Shown one piece after another: positions 27,175 to 38,464 of a DNA stretch of 64,000 bases (position 1 is its first letter; each line of letters opens with the position of its first letter). The translations under genes and the position numbers were made by a program. The notes beneath the pieces were generated by a model. It was not told the origin of the DNA, ran no database searches, and saw only the letters and a program-made list of their open reading frames with translations. Origin of the DNA: Herpetosiphonaceae bacterium (GTDB lineage: Bacteria > Chloroflexota > Chloroflexia > Chloroflexales > Kallotenuaceae). The stretch covers positions 1 to 64,000 of the forward strand of contig DASUTC010000065.1 of the NCBI GenBank assembly GCA_036374795.1. Reading direction: 5' to 3'.

Positions 27175-28329
27175 CTACTCATCCCCGGCGATGCAGTGAT
27201 AGAGCGCCTGGGTTTCGGGCATCGGCTCAAGACCGAGATCGTGTGCCAGGATCGCCGCGCAGGACTGGTACTGCCGCAGCGCCTCGCCGCGCCGCCCAAG
27301 CTGCTGGTAGCAGAGCATCACCTGGCAGTGCGCGTCCTCACGATAGCTATCGCGGTCGAGCAGCCGCTGGTAGGCCTGGATCGCGGCCTCGAACTGGCCC
27401 TGCGTCATCAAGATCCGTCCCAGATGATCGAGCGTCGTCAGGTAGCGAGTCAGCAGGCGCTCTTGCTCGGCCACCGCCCAGAGCAGATCGCGATCGTCGA
27501 GGTAGTAGTCGCCCTGGTAGCAATCGAGCGCGCCGGTGTAGCTCTGCTGCGCGCCCTGAAGATCGCCAGCCCGCCAGCGCTGCTCCCCGGCATCGCTCAG
27601 CTTCAAGAAGGTCGCGCAATCATCCTCGATCGGCGCTTCGGCGTTGATGCAGTAGCGGCTCGCGTCGAGCAGCAGGTAGCTTCCGACCTGCGGATCGAGA
27701 TACCGGCGCAGGCTGCTGATGGCGACGTGCAGGCTATGCGCGGCGTCGTGGGGCTGCGCATCGGGCCAGAACAGCTCGATCAGCTCGTCCTTGTGCGCGG
27801 AGCGATGGCGCTGGATCAGCAGGTAGCGAAAGATGGCGATCGATTTGCGCGCCTTGCAGGTTGGCAGCGCCGCCCCGGCCCGCGTCACCTGGAACCGTCC
27901 CAGGCTGCTGACCGTCAGCGGCGGCAGCGCGACGAAGGGGGCGGCGACGGCGGCTGATGCCCCGGCGGACACGGGCGCGGCGATCGTCGCGATCGGCTGC
28001 GGCTGCCGTGCCAGCAGGCCGCACATCTGGACCAGCGTCTGCTGAGCGACGGGCCACAGCGCGCTCGTGCCCGGCGGATCGACTACTCGCTCGAACCAAA
28101 GCGCGGCATCACAGTAGTGCCCGGTCTGTGCCAGCAGCCACCCGGCACCCCAGGCCGCGCGGTCGGCCACATCGGGCGCGCAGCCCGCGCTGATCGTCCA
28201 CACCTGGCTCAAGATCTCGATCGCCTGCTGGGAGAGCCCAACGCGCGCGCATTGCTCGCCCTGGCGCAGCAGATCCGCTGCCAGACTCAACACATCCCTC
28301 AACCGCTCCTGATCATGGTGTCGTTCCAT
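27175..28329 (-). CDS. SARP/BTAD-family transcriptional regulator
   Basis: A 384-residue regulator. Residues about 1-115 form TPR-like helices; an Ala/Pro linker leads to the winged-helix DNA-binding domain (about 140-235: LGRFQVTRAGAALPTCKARK, then LIELFWPDAQPHDAAHSLHV), and the bacterial transcriptional activator domain (about 240-384) has EQERLLTRYLTTLDHLGRIL and ends with LAHDLGLEPMPETQALYHCI. This order is reversed from some SARPs only by the extra N-terminal TPR part. It is divergent from the eCIS operon, whose leader holds two palindromes, so it is the best local candidate for eCIS control. Activation signal unknown. Confidence 0.87.
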   Translation of the reverse strand: MERHHDQERLRDVLSLAADLLRQGEQCARVGLSQQAIEILSQVWTISAGCAPDVADRAAWGAGWLLAQTGHYCDAALWFERVVDPPGTSALWPVAQQTLVQMCGLLARQPQPIATIAAPVSAGASAAVAAPFVALPPLTVSSLGRFQVTRAGAALPTCKARKSIAIFRYLLIQRHRSAHKDELIELFWPDAQPHDAAHSLHVAISSLRRYLDPQVGSYLLLDASRYCINAEAPIEDDCATFLKLSDAGEQRWRAGDLQGAQQSYTGALDCYQGDYYLDDRDLLWAVAEQERLLTRYLTTLDHLGRILMTQGQFEAAIQAYQRLLDRDSYREDAHCQVMLCYQQLGRRGEALRQYQSCAAILAHDLGLEPMPETQALYHCIAGDE

Positions 28330-28669
28330 CGTACACCCTTCCTGAAGCTGGCCTCAACCGGCAGAGGCAGAACGTGGGGCTTATGGGGGATATGCCTGAG
28401 CTGGCATGAGTACGGCGAGATAGCTTCAGAAATCTAACCGTGCTGGATCGGATATGTAAGCTTAATGCGATTTAAGCACGATTCTTCTTCGATTGCAAGC
28501 CTCAATTGAGGATTAGTTGAGCGCCGCGTGAGGAATGCATGAGCGCGCCGTGCTACAGTCGGCGCAGCTTCGATCTACGAGCAGCGTATGGATCGGTAGA
28601 GTACTCACACAATCCGTAACATCTCGTGTTCCACGCCTCGCTAATGGCGCTACGAGAGGAAGGTGCCGT
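28330..28669. promoter_or_regulatory. 340-bp divergent control region of the eCIS operon
   Basis: An unusually AT-rich island (28425-28520) lies between the SARP gene and the eCIS operon. It contains an inverted repeat GCTTAA-TGCGAT-TTAAGC at 28460-28477 and a perfect palindrome CCTCAATTGAGG at 28500-28511. Either could bind a regulator. I cannot assign -35/-10 boxes with confidence. A frame open from 28535 runs through here, but the preferred start of the first gene is 28670. Confidence 0.5.
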
Positions 28670-28951
28670 GTGACCGCGGAACCCGATGGCGACTACACGA
28701 CGCTCGTCGTGCGATTACAGACGGCTGCCGACGGCACGTGGTACGTGTATGTTGACGGCACCCCGGAAGCGCTTCCGCTGAAGCCCGTGACGCTCGTTAT
28801 TCGGCTGTGGCAGCACAGCAGCGGAATCCTACGCGGCACGATCCGGCTTCACGACAGCGATCAGTGGGCGCCGATCCAGAGCAACGCCCGGCTCGAAGAG
28901 CTGATTCGTGCCTGGCTCTTGCCGGGCAGCAATCCGCCGGGCCAGGCATAG
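28670..28951 (+). CDS. small first gene of the eCIS operon, 93 aa
   Basis: Unrecognised small protein. GTG 28670 follows AGGAAGG. An upstream ATG at 28535 is in frame but lacks a ribosome site and gives an unlikely N-terminus. The protein is beta-rich (DYTTLVVRLQTAADGTWYVY, PVTLVIRLWQHSSGILRGTI) with a terminal helix (LEELIRAWLL), reminiscent of a small OB- or Ig-like fold. It precedes the sheath gene by 137 bases on the same strand. Regulatory or structural function cannot be told from sequence. Confidence 0.6.
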   Translation: MTAEPDGDYTTLVVRLQTAADGTWYVYVDGTPEALPLKPVTLVIRLWQHSSGILRGTIRLHDSDQWAPIQSNARLEELIRAWLLPGSNPPGQA

Positions 28952-29088
28952 GCAGCCCGCGCCTCCGCCGAGCAGGAGGCGCATTCGCGCGCAATCGCCG
29001 ATCGAAGCAGCACGCGCACAGCCAGCGGGCATGTGCCCGCTCGTGTCGCGCGCAGCGCTGGCGGCTTATCTAAAAGGGAGCATGTGCT

Positions 29089-30951
<1,863 letters not shown>

Positions 30952-30956
30952 GACGG

Positions 30957-31038
30957 AGAACAAGCAAAGAACAAAGAACAAGGCATCTGCACCATTGCGC
31001 TGCGTTCATGGGGTTGTTCTCTGTTTCGTTGTTCTTTG
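30957..31038. repeat. GAACAAA-family repeat between sheath and tube
   Basis: The purine arm contains CAAAGAACAA twice (30965-30974 and 30972-30981, seven bases apart). The pyrimidine arm holds its complement TTGTTCTTTG at 31029-31038, plus GTTGTTCTCTG. The two arms can fold into an imperfect hairpin between the most abundant structural genes. Confidence 0.7.
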
Positions 31039-31058
31039 TGCTCTATAAGGAGACGAGC

Positions 31059-31586
<528 letters not shown>

Positions 31587-31591
31587 GACGA

Positions 31592-31658
31592 GGAACAACG
31601 GAACAAGCAAACAAAGAACAAAGGCATATGACATTCTCTGTTCTTTGTTCTTTGTTTG
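31592..31658. repeat. GAACAAA-family perfect inverted repeat after the tube gene
   Basis: CAAACAAAGAACAAAG at 31608-31623 and its exact complement at 31643-31658 form a 16-bp stem with a 19-base loop. Additional purine words (GGAACAACGGAACAAG) precede it. The next ATG is only eight bases beyond the right arm, so the stem could mask that start. Confidence 0.8.
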
Positions 31659-31666
31659 AAGCACGT

Positions 31667-32401
31667 ATGCGTAACCTATCGGAACATGATCTGATCCAGA
31701 TTTGGGAGATCGGCCTGCGCCAGCATCCGATCGATCGGGCGCTGACCATCCTGGCGGCTGCGGCTCCCGACCTCGGCTGGGACGAGCTTGAGACGCTCAG
31801 CATCGGTCAGCGCGACGCGCGCCTGCTTGAGGTCTGGCATCGGACCTTCGGGCCGGATCTTGAGAGCTACGCGGAGTGTCCGCAGTGCGCCGAGCGGCTG
31901 GAGTTTACGTTGAACGCAGCGCAGCTCTCCGCCAGCGCGCCGCCCGCCACAGCCGAGGCAACCTACCAGTGGAGCGGCGACGACTTCACGATCGAGTTTC
32001 GGCTGCCCAACAGCCGCGATCTGGCGGCGATCGTCTCATGTGGGCAGCCGGAGCGGGCGCATCATCTGCTGGTGAGCCGCTGCATCGTCGGGGCATTCCA
32101 GGGCGACGAGCGAATCGTACCGGCTGAGCTGCCCGCCGCGATCCTCGGCGGCATTGCCGAGCGCATGACCAAGCACGATCCGCTGGCCGAGGTGCTGCTG
32201 GATCTGACGTGTCCGGCCTGCCAGAGCCGCTGGCAGGCGCTCTTCGACATCGGCGCGTTTCTGTGGAGCGAGCTGGCGGCGACAGCCAGGCGTCTGCTGC
32301 GCGAGATCCATACGCTCGCGCGGGCCTACGGCTGGCGCGAGGCCGATATTCTGGCGCTGAGCGCCACGCGGCGGCAATCGTATCTGGAGCTGGTGAGCTG
32401 A
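31667..32401 (+). CDS. eCIS zinc-ribbon baseplate/assembly-like protein
   Basis: A 244-residue protein. Two CxxC pairs, CPQCAERLEF (about 75-84) and CPACQSRWQAL (about 184-194), can form a split zinc ribbon. The N-terminus (LSEHDLIQIWEIGLRQHPID) is helical, and the end (RREIHTLARAYGWREADILA-like) matches the helical tail seen in proteins at this position in eCIS loci, often annotated as T4-type baseplate protein. Precise role unproven; baseplate or assembly is inferred from position and resemblance. The start has no strong ribosome site and lies next to the repeat stem. Its stop overlaps the next ATG. Confidence 0.7.
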   Translation: MRNLSEHDLIQIWEIGLRQHPIDRALTILAAAAPDLGWDELETLSIGQRDARLLEVWHRTFGPDLESYAECPQCAERLEFTLNAAQLSASAPPATAEATYQWSGDDFTIEFRLPNSRDLAAIVSCGQPERAHHLLVSRCIVGAFQGDERIVPAELPAAILGGIAERMTKHDPLAEVLLDLTCPACQSRWQALFDIGAFLWSELAATARRLLREIHTLARAYGWREADILALSATRRQSYLELVS

Positions 32402-33348
32402 TGGCCGATTTTCTCACACGCTTAGCCGAGCGCGCGCTGGGACTGGCTCCCACGATCCAGCCCGTGCTGCCGTCGCTGTTCGCGCCGGGAGCGCCGCCGA
32501 TCGATAGCGCCGCGATCGAAACGGAGATCGAGGCTGCCGTGGAGCAGCACGCGCCGCGCCGACCGCGACCGCGCCGCGGCGTGTTCGCGACGCCCGACGA
32601 CGAGGCAGCCGACGACGAGCCTGCCGCGTCGAGTCCGCCCGTCGATCGGCACTCGTCGCCGCGACCGCAGCAAAGCGCCCGCGCCGCCACGATCGAGCCG
32701 CTCGCCGGTACGAGCCAGGAGTCGGCTCTCAGGCCAGACGAGCGGCATCGCATCGGGGTCGAGCCTGCCGCCGAGCGCACAGCCCAGGCGCTCAACATAC
32801 CGCTCGCGCGCACGCCTGCGGCGGCAGAGCCTCGCGCCACATCGCCAGCAGCGTCCATCGAGCGCGCAGCCGATCGAGCGATCCACCGGATCGAGCCGAT
32901 CGATAGTGCCGCACCAGGCGACGACGGGCCGAGCACGCGCGTGCCGCTTGATGCAGCGCAGCCGCCAGAAGCGCCCAGGCCGCGCCCAGCCGAGGATCGC
33001 ACGCCGCGCGTACAGCCGCGCCAGGAGCGGACGACGCTCCTGCCAGCACCGCCAGCCCAGCCGACGACGATTCGCCCGGCTCAGCGCGAGCGTGCGGAGG
33101 GATTGCCCACGGTCGCGCCGATCATCCGCGAGACGCGGGAGCGCGCCACGACAGGCGGGCAATCCGCGCTCAGCGCGAGCGAGCAGCCCGCAGCGCCGCC
33201 GACGCAGCATATTCATGTCTCGATCGGTCGGATCGACGTGCGCGCGGTGACGCCGACGGCACCGCCCGCGCCGCGCCCAAGCGCGCCATCCGCGCCGAAG
33301 ATGTCGCTCGACGACTACCTGCGCGCGCAGAAGGGAGGCCGCCGATGA
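32401..33348 (+). CDS. eCIS proline-rich disordered protein with conserved C-terminal motif
   Basis: A 315-residue protein. Residues about 1-40 are a short helix region (MADFLTRLAERALGLAP). Residues about 40-265 are Pro/Ala/Arg-rich and predicted disordered. The C-terminus has HIHVSIGRIDVRAVTP and then MSLDDYLRAQKGGRR, a short motif pair that looks like a docking site. ATG 32401 shares its A with the preceding TGA stop, and the last codons overlap the DUF4255 ATG. Proteins of this shape occur at this position in related eCIS loci; function is unknown. Tape measure, scaffold or tether are possible. Confidence 0.7.
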   Translation: MADFLTRLAERALGLAPTIQPVLPSLFAPGAPPIDSAAIETEIEAAVEQHAPRRPRPRRGVFATPDDEAADDEPAASSPPVDRHSSPRPQQSARAATIEPLAGTSQESALRPDERHRIGVEPAAERTAQALNIPLARTPAAAEPRATSPAASIERAADRAIHRIEPIDSAAPGDDGPSTRVPLDAAQPPEAPRPRPAEDRTPRVQPRQERTTLLPAPPAQPTTIRPAQRERAEGLPTVAPIIRETRERATTGGQSALSASEQPAAPPTQHIHVSIGRIDVRAVTPTAPPAPRPSAPSAPKMSLDDYLRAQKGGRR

Positions 33349-34583
33349 GTAATTTTCTTGCCATCGCCACGGTGACAAGCGCGCTGAGCCAGATGCTCCA
33401 GGGCGCGATCCAGGCCGATGTGCCGGGCGCGCTCGTCAAAACGGTACGGCCCGACAAAGATGTTCCGGCTAAAGGACTCAACATCTTTTTGTATCAGGTG
33501 TCGCAAAATCCAGCCTGGCGCAACGCCGATCTTCCGACGCGCAGCGCGAGCGGATCGCTGGTGCAGCGGCCACAGGCCGCGCTCGATCTGCACTACCTGC
33601 TGAGCTTCTACGGCAACGAGACTGATCTTGAGCCGCAGCGCGTGCTCGGCAGCGCGGTGCGGCTGCTGCATACCCGCCCGATGCTGACGCGCAGGCAGAT
33701 CAGCGACATGATCGACTCCTTCGTCGCGCTCGATCCGAATCACTACCTGGCCCGCTCCAACCTGGCCGATCAGGTCGAGCTGGTGAAATTCACGCCGCTG
33801 CCGCTCTCGCTGGAAGAGCTGTCCAAGATCTGGTCGGTCTTCTTCCAGACGCAGTACGCGCTCTCCGTGGCCTACCAGTGCAGTGTGGTGCTGATCGAGG
33901 CCGAGGAAACGCCGCGCAGCACGCTGCCGGTCATCGAGCGCCAGATCTTCGTCGAGCCGATACGCCAGGTGCGGATCGAGGCGGTCGATCCGCAGATGAT
34001 CGTGTTCGCGCCCGGCGCGACGATCGCGCTGCGTGGTCGCGGCCTGCTCGACGACGATACGATCGTCCAGTTCGGCACGCTTGAGCAGACGCCCGCGCCA
34101 GGCTCCACGCCCGACCTCCTGAACGTAGCGCTGCCAACCGGCCTGCGCGCCGGGGTCAACACCGTGCGGGTGATTCATCGGCTGCCGCTGGGACGCAACG
34201 AGCCAAGGGCGCGCAACAGCTTTATGTCAAATATCGCAGCATTCATCCTGCGGCCAGCGCTCAACACCATCTCGTTCATCGACGATGCCGACGGGCGACG
34301 GCTGACGGTGAACGCCGCGCCCGCGATCGGGCTGCGCCAGCAGGTAGCGCTGGTGCTAAATCAGGTGGTAACGCCGCCCGACGTGCCGCTGACGTACACG
34401 CTGTCGCCACGTCCGCGCGACGACGAGAGCGATCCGCTGGTCTTCGACGCCGACGGCGTGAGCGATGGCACCTACCTGGCGCGGCTTCAGGTCGACGGCG
34501 CGGAGAGCGAGCTTCAGCAGGAGATGGACGAAGAGCAGCCCGACTATAAGCAGTTCATAGGACCAACGGTGACGATCACGTGA
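33345..34583 (+). CDS. eCIS DUF4255 protein (Pvc16/Afp16-like cap or sheath terminator)
   Basis: A 412-residue protein. Residues about 1-190 are the DUF4255 domain: ATVTSALSQMLQGAIQADVP, NIFLYQVSQNPAWRNADLP, and the segment LDLHYLLSFYGNETDLEPQR. In Afp and PVC this family caps the tube and sheath and fixes particle length. The C-terminal half has Ig/TIG-like strands (MIVFAPGATIALRGRGLLDD) followed by a second beta domain. The start overlaps the preceding stop (ATGA) and its stop overlaps the GTG of the AAA+ gene. Confidence 0.9.
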   Translation: MSNFLAIATVTSALSQMLQGAIQADVPGALVKTVRPDKDVPAKGLNIFLYQVSQNPAWRNADLPTRSASGSLVQRPQAALDLHYLLSFYGNETDLEPQRVLGSAVRLLHTRPMLTRRQISDMIDSFVALDPNHYLARSNLADQVELVKFTPLPLSLEELSKIWSVFFQTQYALSVAYQCSVVLIEAEETPRSTLPVIERQIFVEPIRQVRIEAVDPQMIVFAPGATIALRGRGLLDDDTIVQFGTLEQTPAPGSTPDLLNVALPTGLRAGVNTVRVIHRLPLGRNEPRARNSFMSNIAAFILRPALNTISFIDDADGRRLTVNAAPAIGLRQQVALVLNQVVTPPDVPLTYTLSPRPRDDESDPLVFDADGVSDGTYLARLQVDGAESELQQEMDEEQPDYKQFIGPTVTIT

Positions 34584-36550
34584 GCACACTAGCGATCGAC
34601 AACTGGCCCGCCGCCAATCAGCGCTACCTGCTGGCAGCGCTGGCGAGCGTACGAGCGACGCTTGAGCAGCACGCGCCCGGCGAGGAAAGGCCGGAGGCGG
34701 CGGAGCAGGCCCGGCAGGCACTAGACGAGGCGCGTCACGGGCTGCCCGCGCCCGCTGCGCTGGACTCACTCAGCGCTACCTTTGGGCTATCGACCTTTGA
34801 GCGCGAGCTGCTGCTGCTGTGCGCCGGGATCGAACTGGACTCGTCGTTCGCGCCGCTGTGCGCCGCCGTGCAGGGCGACCCGATGCGCGCCTACCCGACG
34901 TTTAGCCTGGCGCTGGCCTGCCTTACCGATGCCCACTGGAGCGCGCTCGCGCCGGACGCGCCGCTGCGCCGCTGGCGGTTGATCGATGTCGGCACGGCGA
35001 ACGCGCTCACGCTCAGCCCGCTGCGGATCGACGAGCGCGCGCTGCATTACCTGGCGGGCGTCAACCATCTCGACGAGCGGCTGGTGGGATTGGTCGAGCC
35101 GGTGCGCGCGGCAGCGGAGCTGGTGCCGTCGCATCACGCGCTGGCTGAGCGGATCGTCACGGCCTGGACCCAAACCACGGGGAGCGCGGCGCTGCCGATG
35201 ATCCAGCTCTGCGGCACCGAAAACAGCGATAAGCGGTCGATCGCGGCTGCCGCGTGCGGAGCGCTTGGCCTGGGCCTGCATCTGCTGCCCGCCGACTTCG
35301 TGCCGACCGGCGCGGGCGATCTGGATGCGCTGATCTGCCTGTGGGAGCGCGAGGCGGCGCTGAGCGGCAGCGCGCTGCTGCTCGACTGTGACGATCTCGA
35401 CATGAGCGATAGCGCCCGCACGGCTGCGGTGCTGCGGCTGATCGAGCGCACCCACTGCGTGCTGCTGGTCGCCAGCCGCGAGCGACGGCGAATCGTGCAG
35501 CGGCCTTCGCTGGTGCTCGACATCCGCAAGCCGAGCGCCGACGAGCAGCGCGCGATCTGGCACCACGCGCTGGGATCAGCCGCCCCGCAGGTCAACGGCC
35601 AGGTCGAGGCGCTCGTAGCTCAGTTCAATCTCAGCACCACCACGATCTACGCCGCCAGTGCCGAGGCCGTAGGCTGCACGCAGGAAGACGACCTCGGCAG
35701 CACGATCTGGAACGCCTGTCGCATCCAGACGCGCGCCCATCTCGACGAGCTGGCGCAGCGGATCAAGCCTGCCGCCACCTGGGACGATCTGGTGCTGCCG
35801 ACAACCCAGCGGCAGATCCTCCACGAGGTCGTGGCGCATGTGCGGCAGCGCATCACGGTGTACGACACCTGGGGCTTTGCCGCGAAGTGCTCGCGCGGCC
35901 TCGGCATCAGCGCGCTGTTCGTCGGCGATAGCGGCACCGGCAAGACGCTGGCGGCGGAGGTGCTGGCCCATGCGCTGCACCTCGATCTGTATCACATCGA
36001 TCTCTCGTCGGTGGTCAGCAAGTACATCGGCGAGACGGAGAAAAACCTGCGGCGGGTCTTCGATGCCGCCGAGGAGGGCGGCGCGATCCTGCTCTTCGAC
36101 GAGGCCGACGCGCTCTTCGGCAAGCGCAGCGAGGTCAAAGATAGCCACGATCGCTACGCCAACATCGAGGTCAGCTACCTGTTGCAGCGGATGGAGGCCT
36201 ATCGCGGCCTGGCGATCCTGACGACCAACATGAAGAGCGCCCTCGACACCGCATTTCTGCGCCGCATCCGCTTTATCGTTCAGTTTCCGTTTCCCGACGC
36301 GACACAGCGCGCCGAGATCTGGCGGCGGATCTTCCCGCCCGCCACGCCGACCGAGCAACTGGATGTACGCAAGCTGGCGCGGCTCAATATTCCGGGCGGC
36401 AACATTCGCAATATCGCGCTCAACGCGGCGTTTCTCGCCGCCGACGCGGGCGAGCCTGTGCGGATGAATCATCTGCTGCGGGCGGCGCGCACCGAGTACG
36501 TCAAGCTGGAGAAGTCGCTGACCGAGGCCGAGGTCGGGGGGTGGGTATGA
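34580..36550 (+). CDS. eCIS AAA+ ATPase (Afp15/Pvc15-like)
   Basis: A 656-residue ATPase starting at GTG 34580 (GTGA overlap). The N-terminal 400 residues are helical and include a degenerate, inactive-looking AAA module. The C-terminal AAA+ domain has Walker A GDSGTGKT (Lys455), Walker B LLFDEADALF (Asp507, Glu508), the sensor-1 strand AILTTNMKSALD and arginine-finger region FLRRIRFIVQFPFPD. In Afp/PVC particles the homologue is needed for assembly or cargo loading and is not part of the finished particle. It is translationally coupled on both sides. Confidence 0.93.
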   Translation: MSTLAIDNWPAANQRYLLAALASVRATLEQHAPGEERPEAAEQARQALDEARHGLPAPAALDSLSATFGLSTFERELLLLCAGIELDSSFAPLCAAVQGDPMRAYPTFSLALACLTDAHWSALAPDAPLRRWRLIDVGTANALTLSPLRIDERALHYLAGVNHLDERLVGLVEPVRAAAELVPSHHALAERIVTAWTQTTGSAALPMIQLCGTENSDKRSIAAAACGALGLGLHLLPADFVPTGAGDLDALICLWEREAALSGSALLLDCDDLDMSDSARTAAVLRLIERTHCVLLVASRERRRIVQRPSLVLDIRKPSADEQRAIWHHALGSAAPQVNGQVEALVAQFNLSTTTIYAASAEAVGCTQEDDLGSTIWNACRIQTRAHLDELAQRIKPAATWDDLVLPTTQRQILHEVVAHVRQRITVYDTWGFAAKCSRGLGISALFVGDSGTGKTLAAEVLAHALHLDLYHIDLSSVVSKYIGETEKNLRRVFDAAEEGGAILLFDEADALFGKRSEVKDSHDRYANIEVSYLLQRMEAYRGLAILTTNMKSALDTAFLRRIRFIVQFPFPDATQRAEIWRRIFPPATPTEQLDVRKLARLNIPGGNIRNIALNAAFLAADAGEPVRMNHLLRAARTEYVKLEKSLTEAEVGGWV

Positions 36551-36879
36551 GCGAGCAGCAGCCGACGATCGACCGCCGCGATCCAGCGCCGGAGCGTGTG
36601 ACGACAGCGCCGCCGCCCTCGGTCGATCTGCGGATCGATCAACTGGTGCTGCATGGCTTCGACCACGGATCGGCAGCCAGCGCGCGCAGCCTGATCGGCG
36701 CGACGGTCGAGCGCGAGCTGGCCCGGCTGCTCTCGGAGCAGGGCGTGCCGCCGGGCCTGAGCCAGGAGGGAGCGGTCGCGCGGCTGGACGGCGGCGCGTT
36801 CGAGGTGCTGCCGCATGCCGGGCCGGAGGCGATCGGCGCGCAGATCGCGCAGGCAATCTATCGAGGATTGGGCAGATGA
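36547..36879 (+). CDS. small conserved eCIS protein, 110 aa
   Basis: ATG 36547 overlaps the ATPase stop and its own TGA overlaps the next ATG. After a polar Pro-rich start it has VDLRIDQLVLHGFDHGSAAS, a beta-strand and helix unit, then VERELARLLSEQGVPPG and the terminal AIGAQIAQAIYRGLGR. Similar short proteins occur next to the AAA+ ATPase in eCIS loci; no function is known. The position between ATPase and cargo suggests loading or chaperone activity, but this is inference. Confidence 0.7.
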   Translation: MSEQQPTIDRRDPAPERVTTAPPPSVDLRIDQLVLHGFDHGSAASARSLIGATVERELARLLSEQGVPPGLSQEGAVARLDGGAFEVLPHAGPEAIGAQIAQAIYRGLGR

Positions 36880-38384
36880 GCGTCAGGCAGGCAATCACAC
36901 GTCCTGGTAGCGCGCCGCGATCATTCAGCGTGCCGCGCTGGGGCGTGCTGCAACGCAAATGCGCCTGCGGCGGCTCGTCCGATCACGACGGCGAGTGCGA
37001 GGAATGCCGCAGCCACAAGATCGGTGTGCAGCGACAGGCTACGGCTGCGTCCGGCCCGTCCATCGCGCCGCCGATCGTGCATGATGCGCTGCAAGGCTCA
37101 GGGCAGCCGCTCGATGCGGCCACGCGCACGTTCATGGAGCCGCGCTTCGGCCACGACTTCGCTCAGGTGCGCGTCCACACCGACGCCCAGGCTGCCGCGT
37201 CGGCCCAGGCGGTCAGCGCGCTGGCCTATACCGTCGGACGCGACATTGTCTTTGCAGCGGGGCAGTACGCGCCGAGAACGACGCAGGGCCAACGCCTGCT
37301 GGCCCATGAGCTGACCCATGTCGTGCAGCAGGGCACCAGCGCCGCGTATGGATCAGCGCGCTCCCGCCACGACGATCTGGTGATCGGGCCGGTGGATGAT
37401 GCACTGGAGCGGGAGGCCCATGACGCAGCTACGACCGGCGATCGGATCAGTTGCTCCGGCTTTGGTGCAGCCAGCGCCGTGCTCCGGCGGCAGACTCCCG
37501 ACCAGGGCCAGCCCGGCGCCAGGGAGGGCGGCACGCTGCCGTACCGCGAGGCCACCGAGCTAGCCGAGTGCATTCGGATCATGGGCCAGGAGAGCAGCGA
37601 CTACTGCCGCGAGCAGGTGTTGGGCGAGGTGCCGCAGCCAACACCGCCGCCCGCGCCGCCGCCGCCATGCGATCCACAGGGACTTCCACGCGCTCAATAC
37701 CTGACCCAGCCGGGCACCTCGACCGGCGACTTCGGCCTGACGACGCTCGCGGGCACCGTCACGACGCCAGTGGTTCATACCACACGGGCGCGTGGTGGCG
37801 TTCGGATCGACGCGACCGCCGCCGCATTACCGCCGATCACCTCGGTCTTTACCCAGGCGGGAACGTTCACCGAGGGCACGGCGATCTTCGTCAGCCAGGG
37901 CGGTGATTGCCGCTCAGGAAGATATGACATTCGCTGGACGATCCTGCCCGATGGCGCGCGCAAGATCCGCGAGGGCGAGCTTGAGCACTGCGCCGATTTT
38001 CAGTATGCCTTCGACATCTCGCTGCGGCGCTATGCGGATGCCGTGAACACGCTGGCGGCGAGCGGACGAGTCTTTCCCAATCAGCGCGCAGCCGAGGCTC
38101 ACGTTACCCGGCTGGTAGGCGCGGCGCCCGGCAATTGGGGGGCGATCTTCGCCTGTCTTGCGGGCAAGACCACGAGCCGCGATGGTGCGCACGGCTACCG
38201 AGGCTGGCATACGCCGCGCCCCCACTCGATACCGCCGCGCTTGGACACAAGCTGCGCATTCACCCGCCAGGTCATCGGCGGCACCAGCCTGCCTGATGTG
38301 GGCCAGCATCCACCCAGCGAGATCATCAAGGATTGCGGCGAGGTGCCCGCCAGAGCAGGCGGCGCGGGCGGACGAAGACGGTAG
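36876..38384 (+). CDS. eCIS DUF4157 protein 1, probable cargo
   Basis: A 502-residue protein. Near the N-terminus a four-cysteine motif (Cys29, Cys31, Cys41, Cys44: QRKCACGG, then GECEEC) could bind zinc. The DUF4157 domain spans about 64-152, ending in AHELTHVVQQ with the HExxH motif at 144-148. A Pro-rich linker at about 248-266 leads to a C-terminal module of about 225 residues with cysteines, beta strands (YDIRWTILPDGARKIREGEL) and LEHCADFQYAFDISL. No second HExxH is present. DUF4157 is strongly associated with eCIS loci and often heads toxins, so this is likely an effector. Starts by ATGA overlap. Confidence 0.85.
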   Translation: MSVRQAITRPGSAPRSFSVPRWGVLQRKCACGGSSDHDGECEECRSHKIGVQRQATAASGPSIAPPIVHDALQGSGQPLDAATRTFMEPRFGHDFAQVRVHTDAQAAASAQAVSALAYTVGRDIVFAAGQYAPRTTQGQRLLAHELTHVVQQGTSAAYGSARSRHDDLVIGPVDDALEREAHDAATTGDRISCSGFGAASAVLRRQTPDQGQPGAREGGTLPYREATELAECIRIMGQESSDYCREQVLGEVPQPTPPPAPPPPCDPQGLPRAQYLTQPGTSTGDFGLTTLAGTVTTPVVHTTRARGGVRIDATAAALPPITSVFTQAGTFTEGTAIFVSQGGDCRSGRYDIRWTILPDGARKIREGELEHCADFQYAFDISLRRYADAVNTLAASGRVFPNQRAAEAHVTRLVGAAPGNWGAIFACLAGKTTSRDGAHGYRGWHTPRPHSIPPRLDTSCAFTRQVIGGTSLPDVGQHPPSEIIKDCGEVPARAGGAGGRRR

Positions 38385-38390
38385 GAAGAG

Positions 38391-38458
38391 CGAGAGAACA
38401 ACGAACAAAGAACAAATCGAGGACCAGGAACTTTGAACTCGAATCTCGAAACGTTGAA
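38391..38458. repeat. GAAC-family repeat between DUF4157 genes 1 and 2
   Basis: A-type words (GAGAACAACGAACAAAGAAC) are followed by B-type words (GGAACTTTGAACTCGAATC, then AACGTTGAA). No strong inverted arm is present. It ends just before the start of the second DUF4157 gene. Confidence 0.65.
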
Positions 38459-38464
38459 ATGCCT

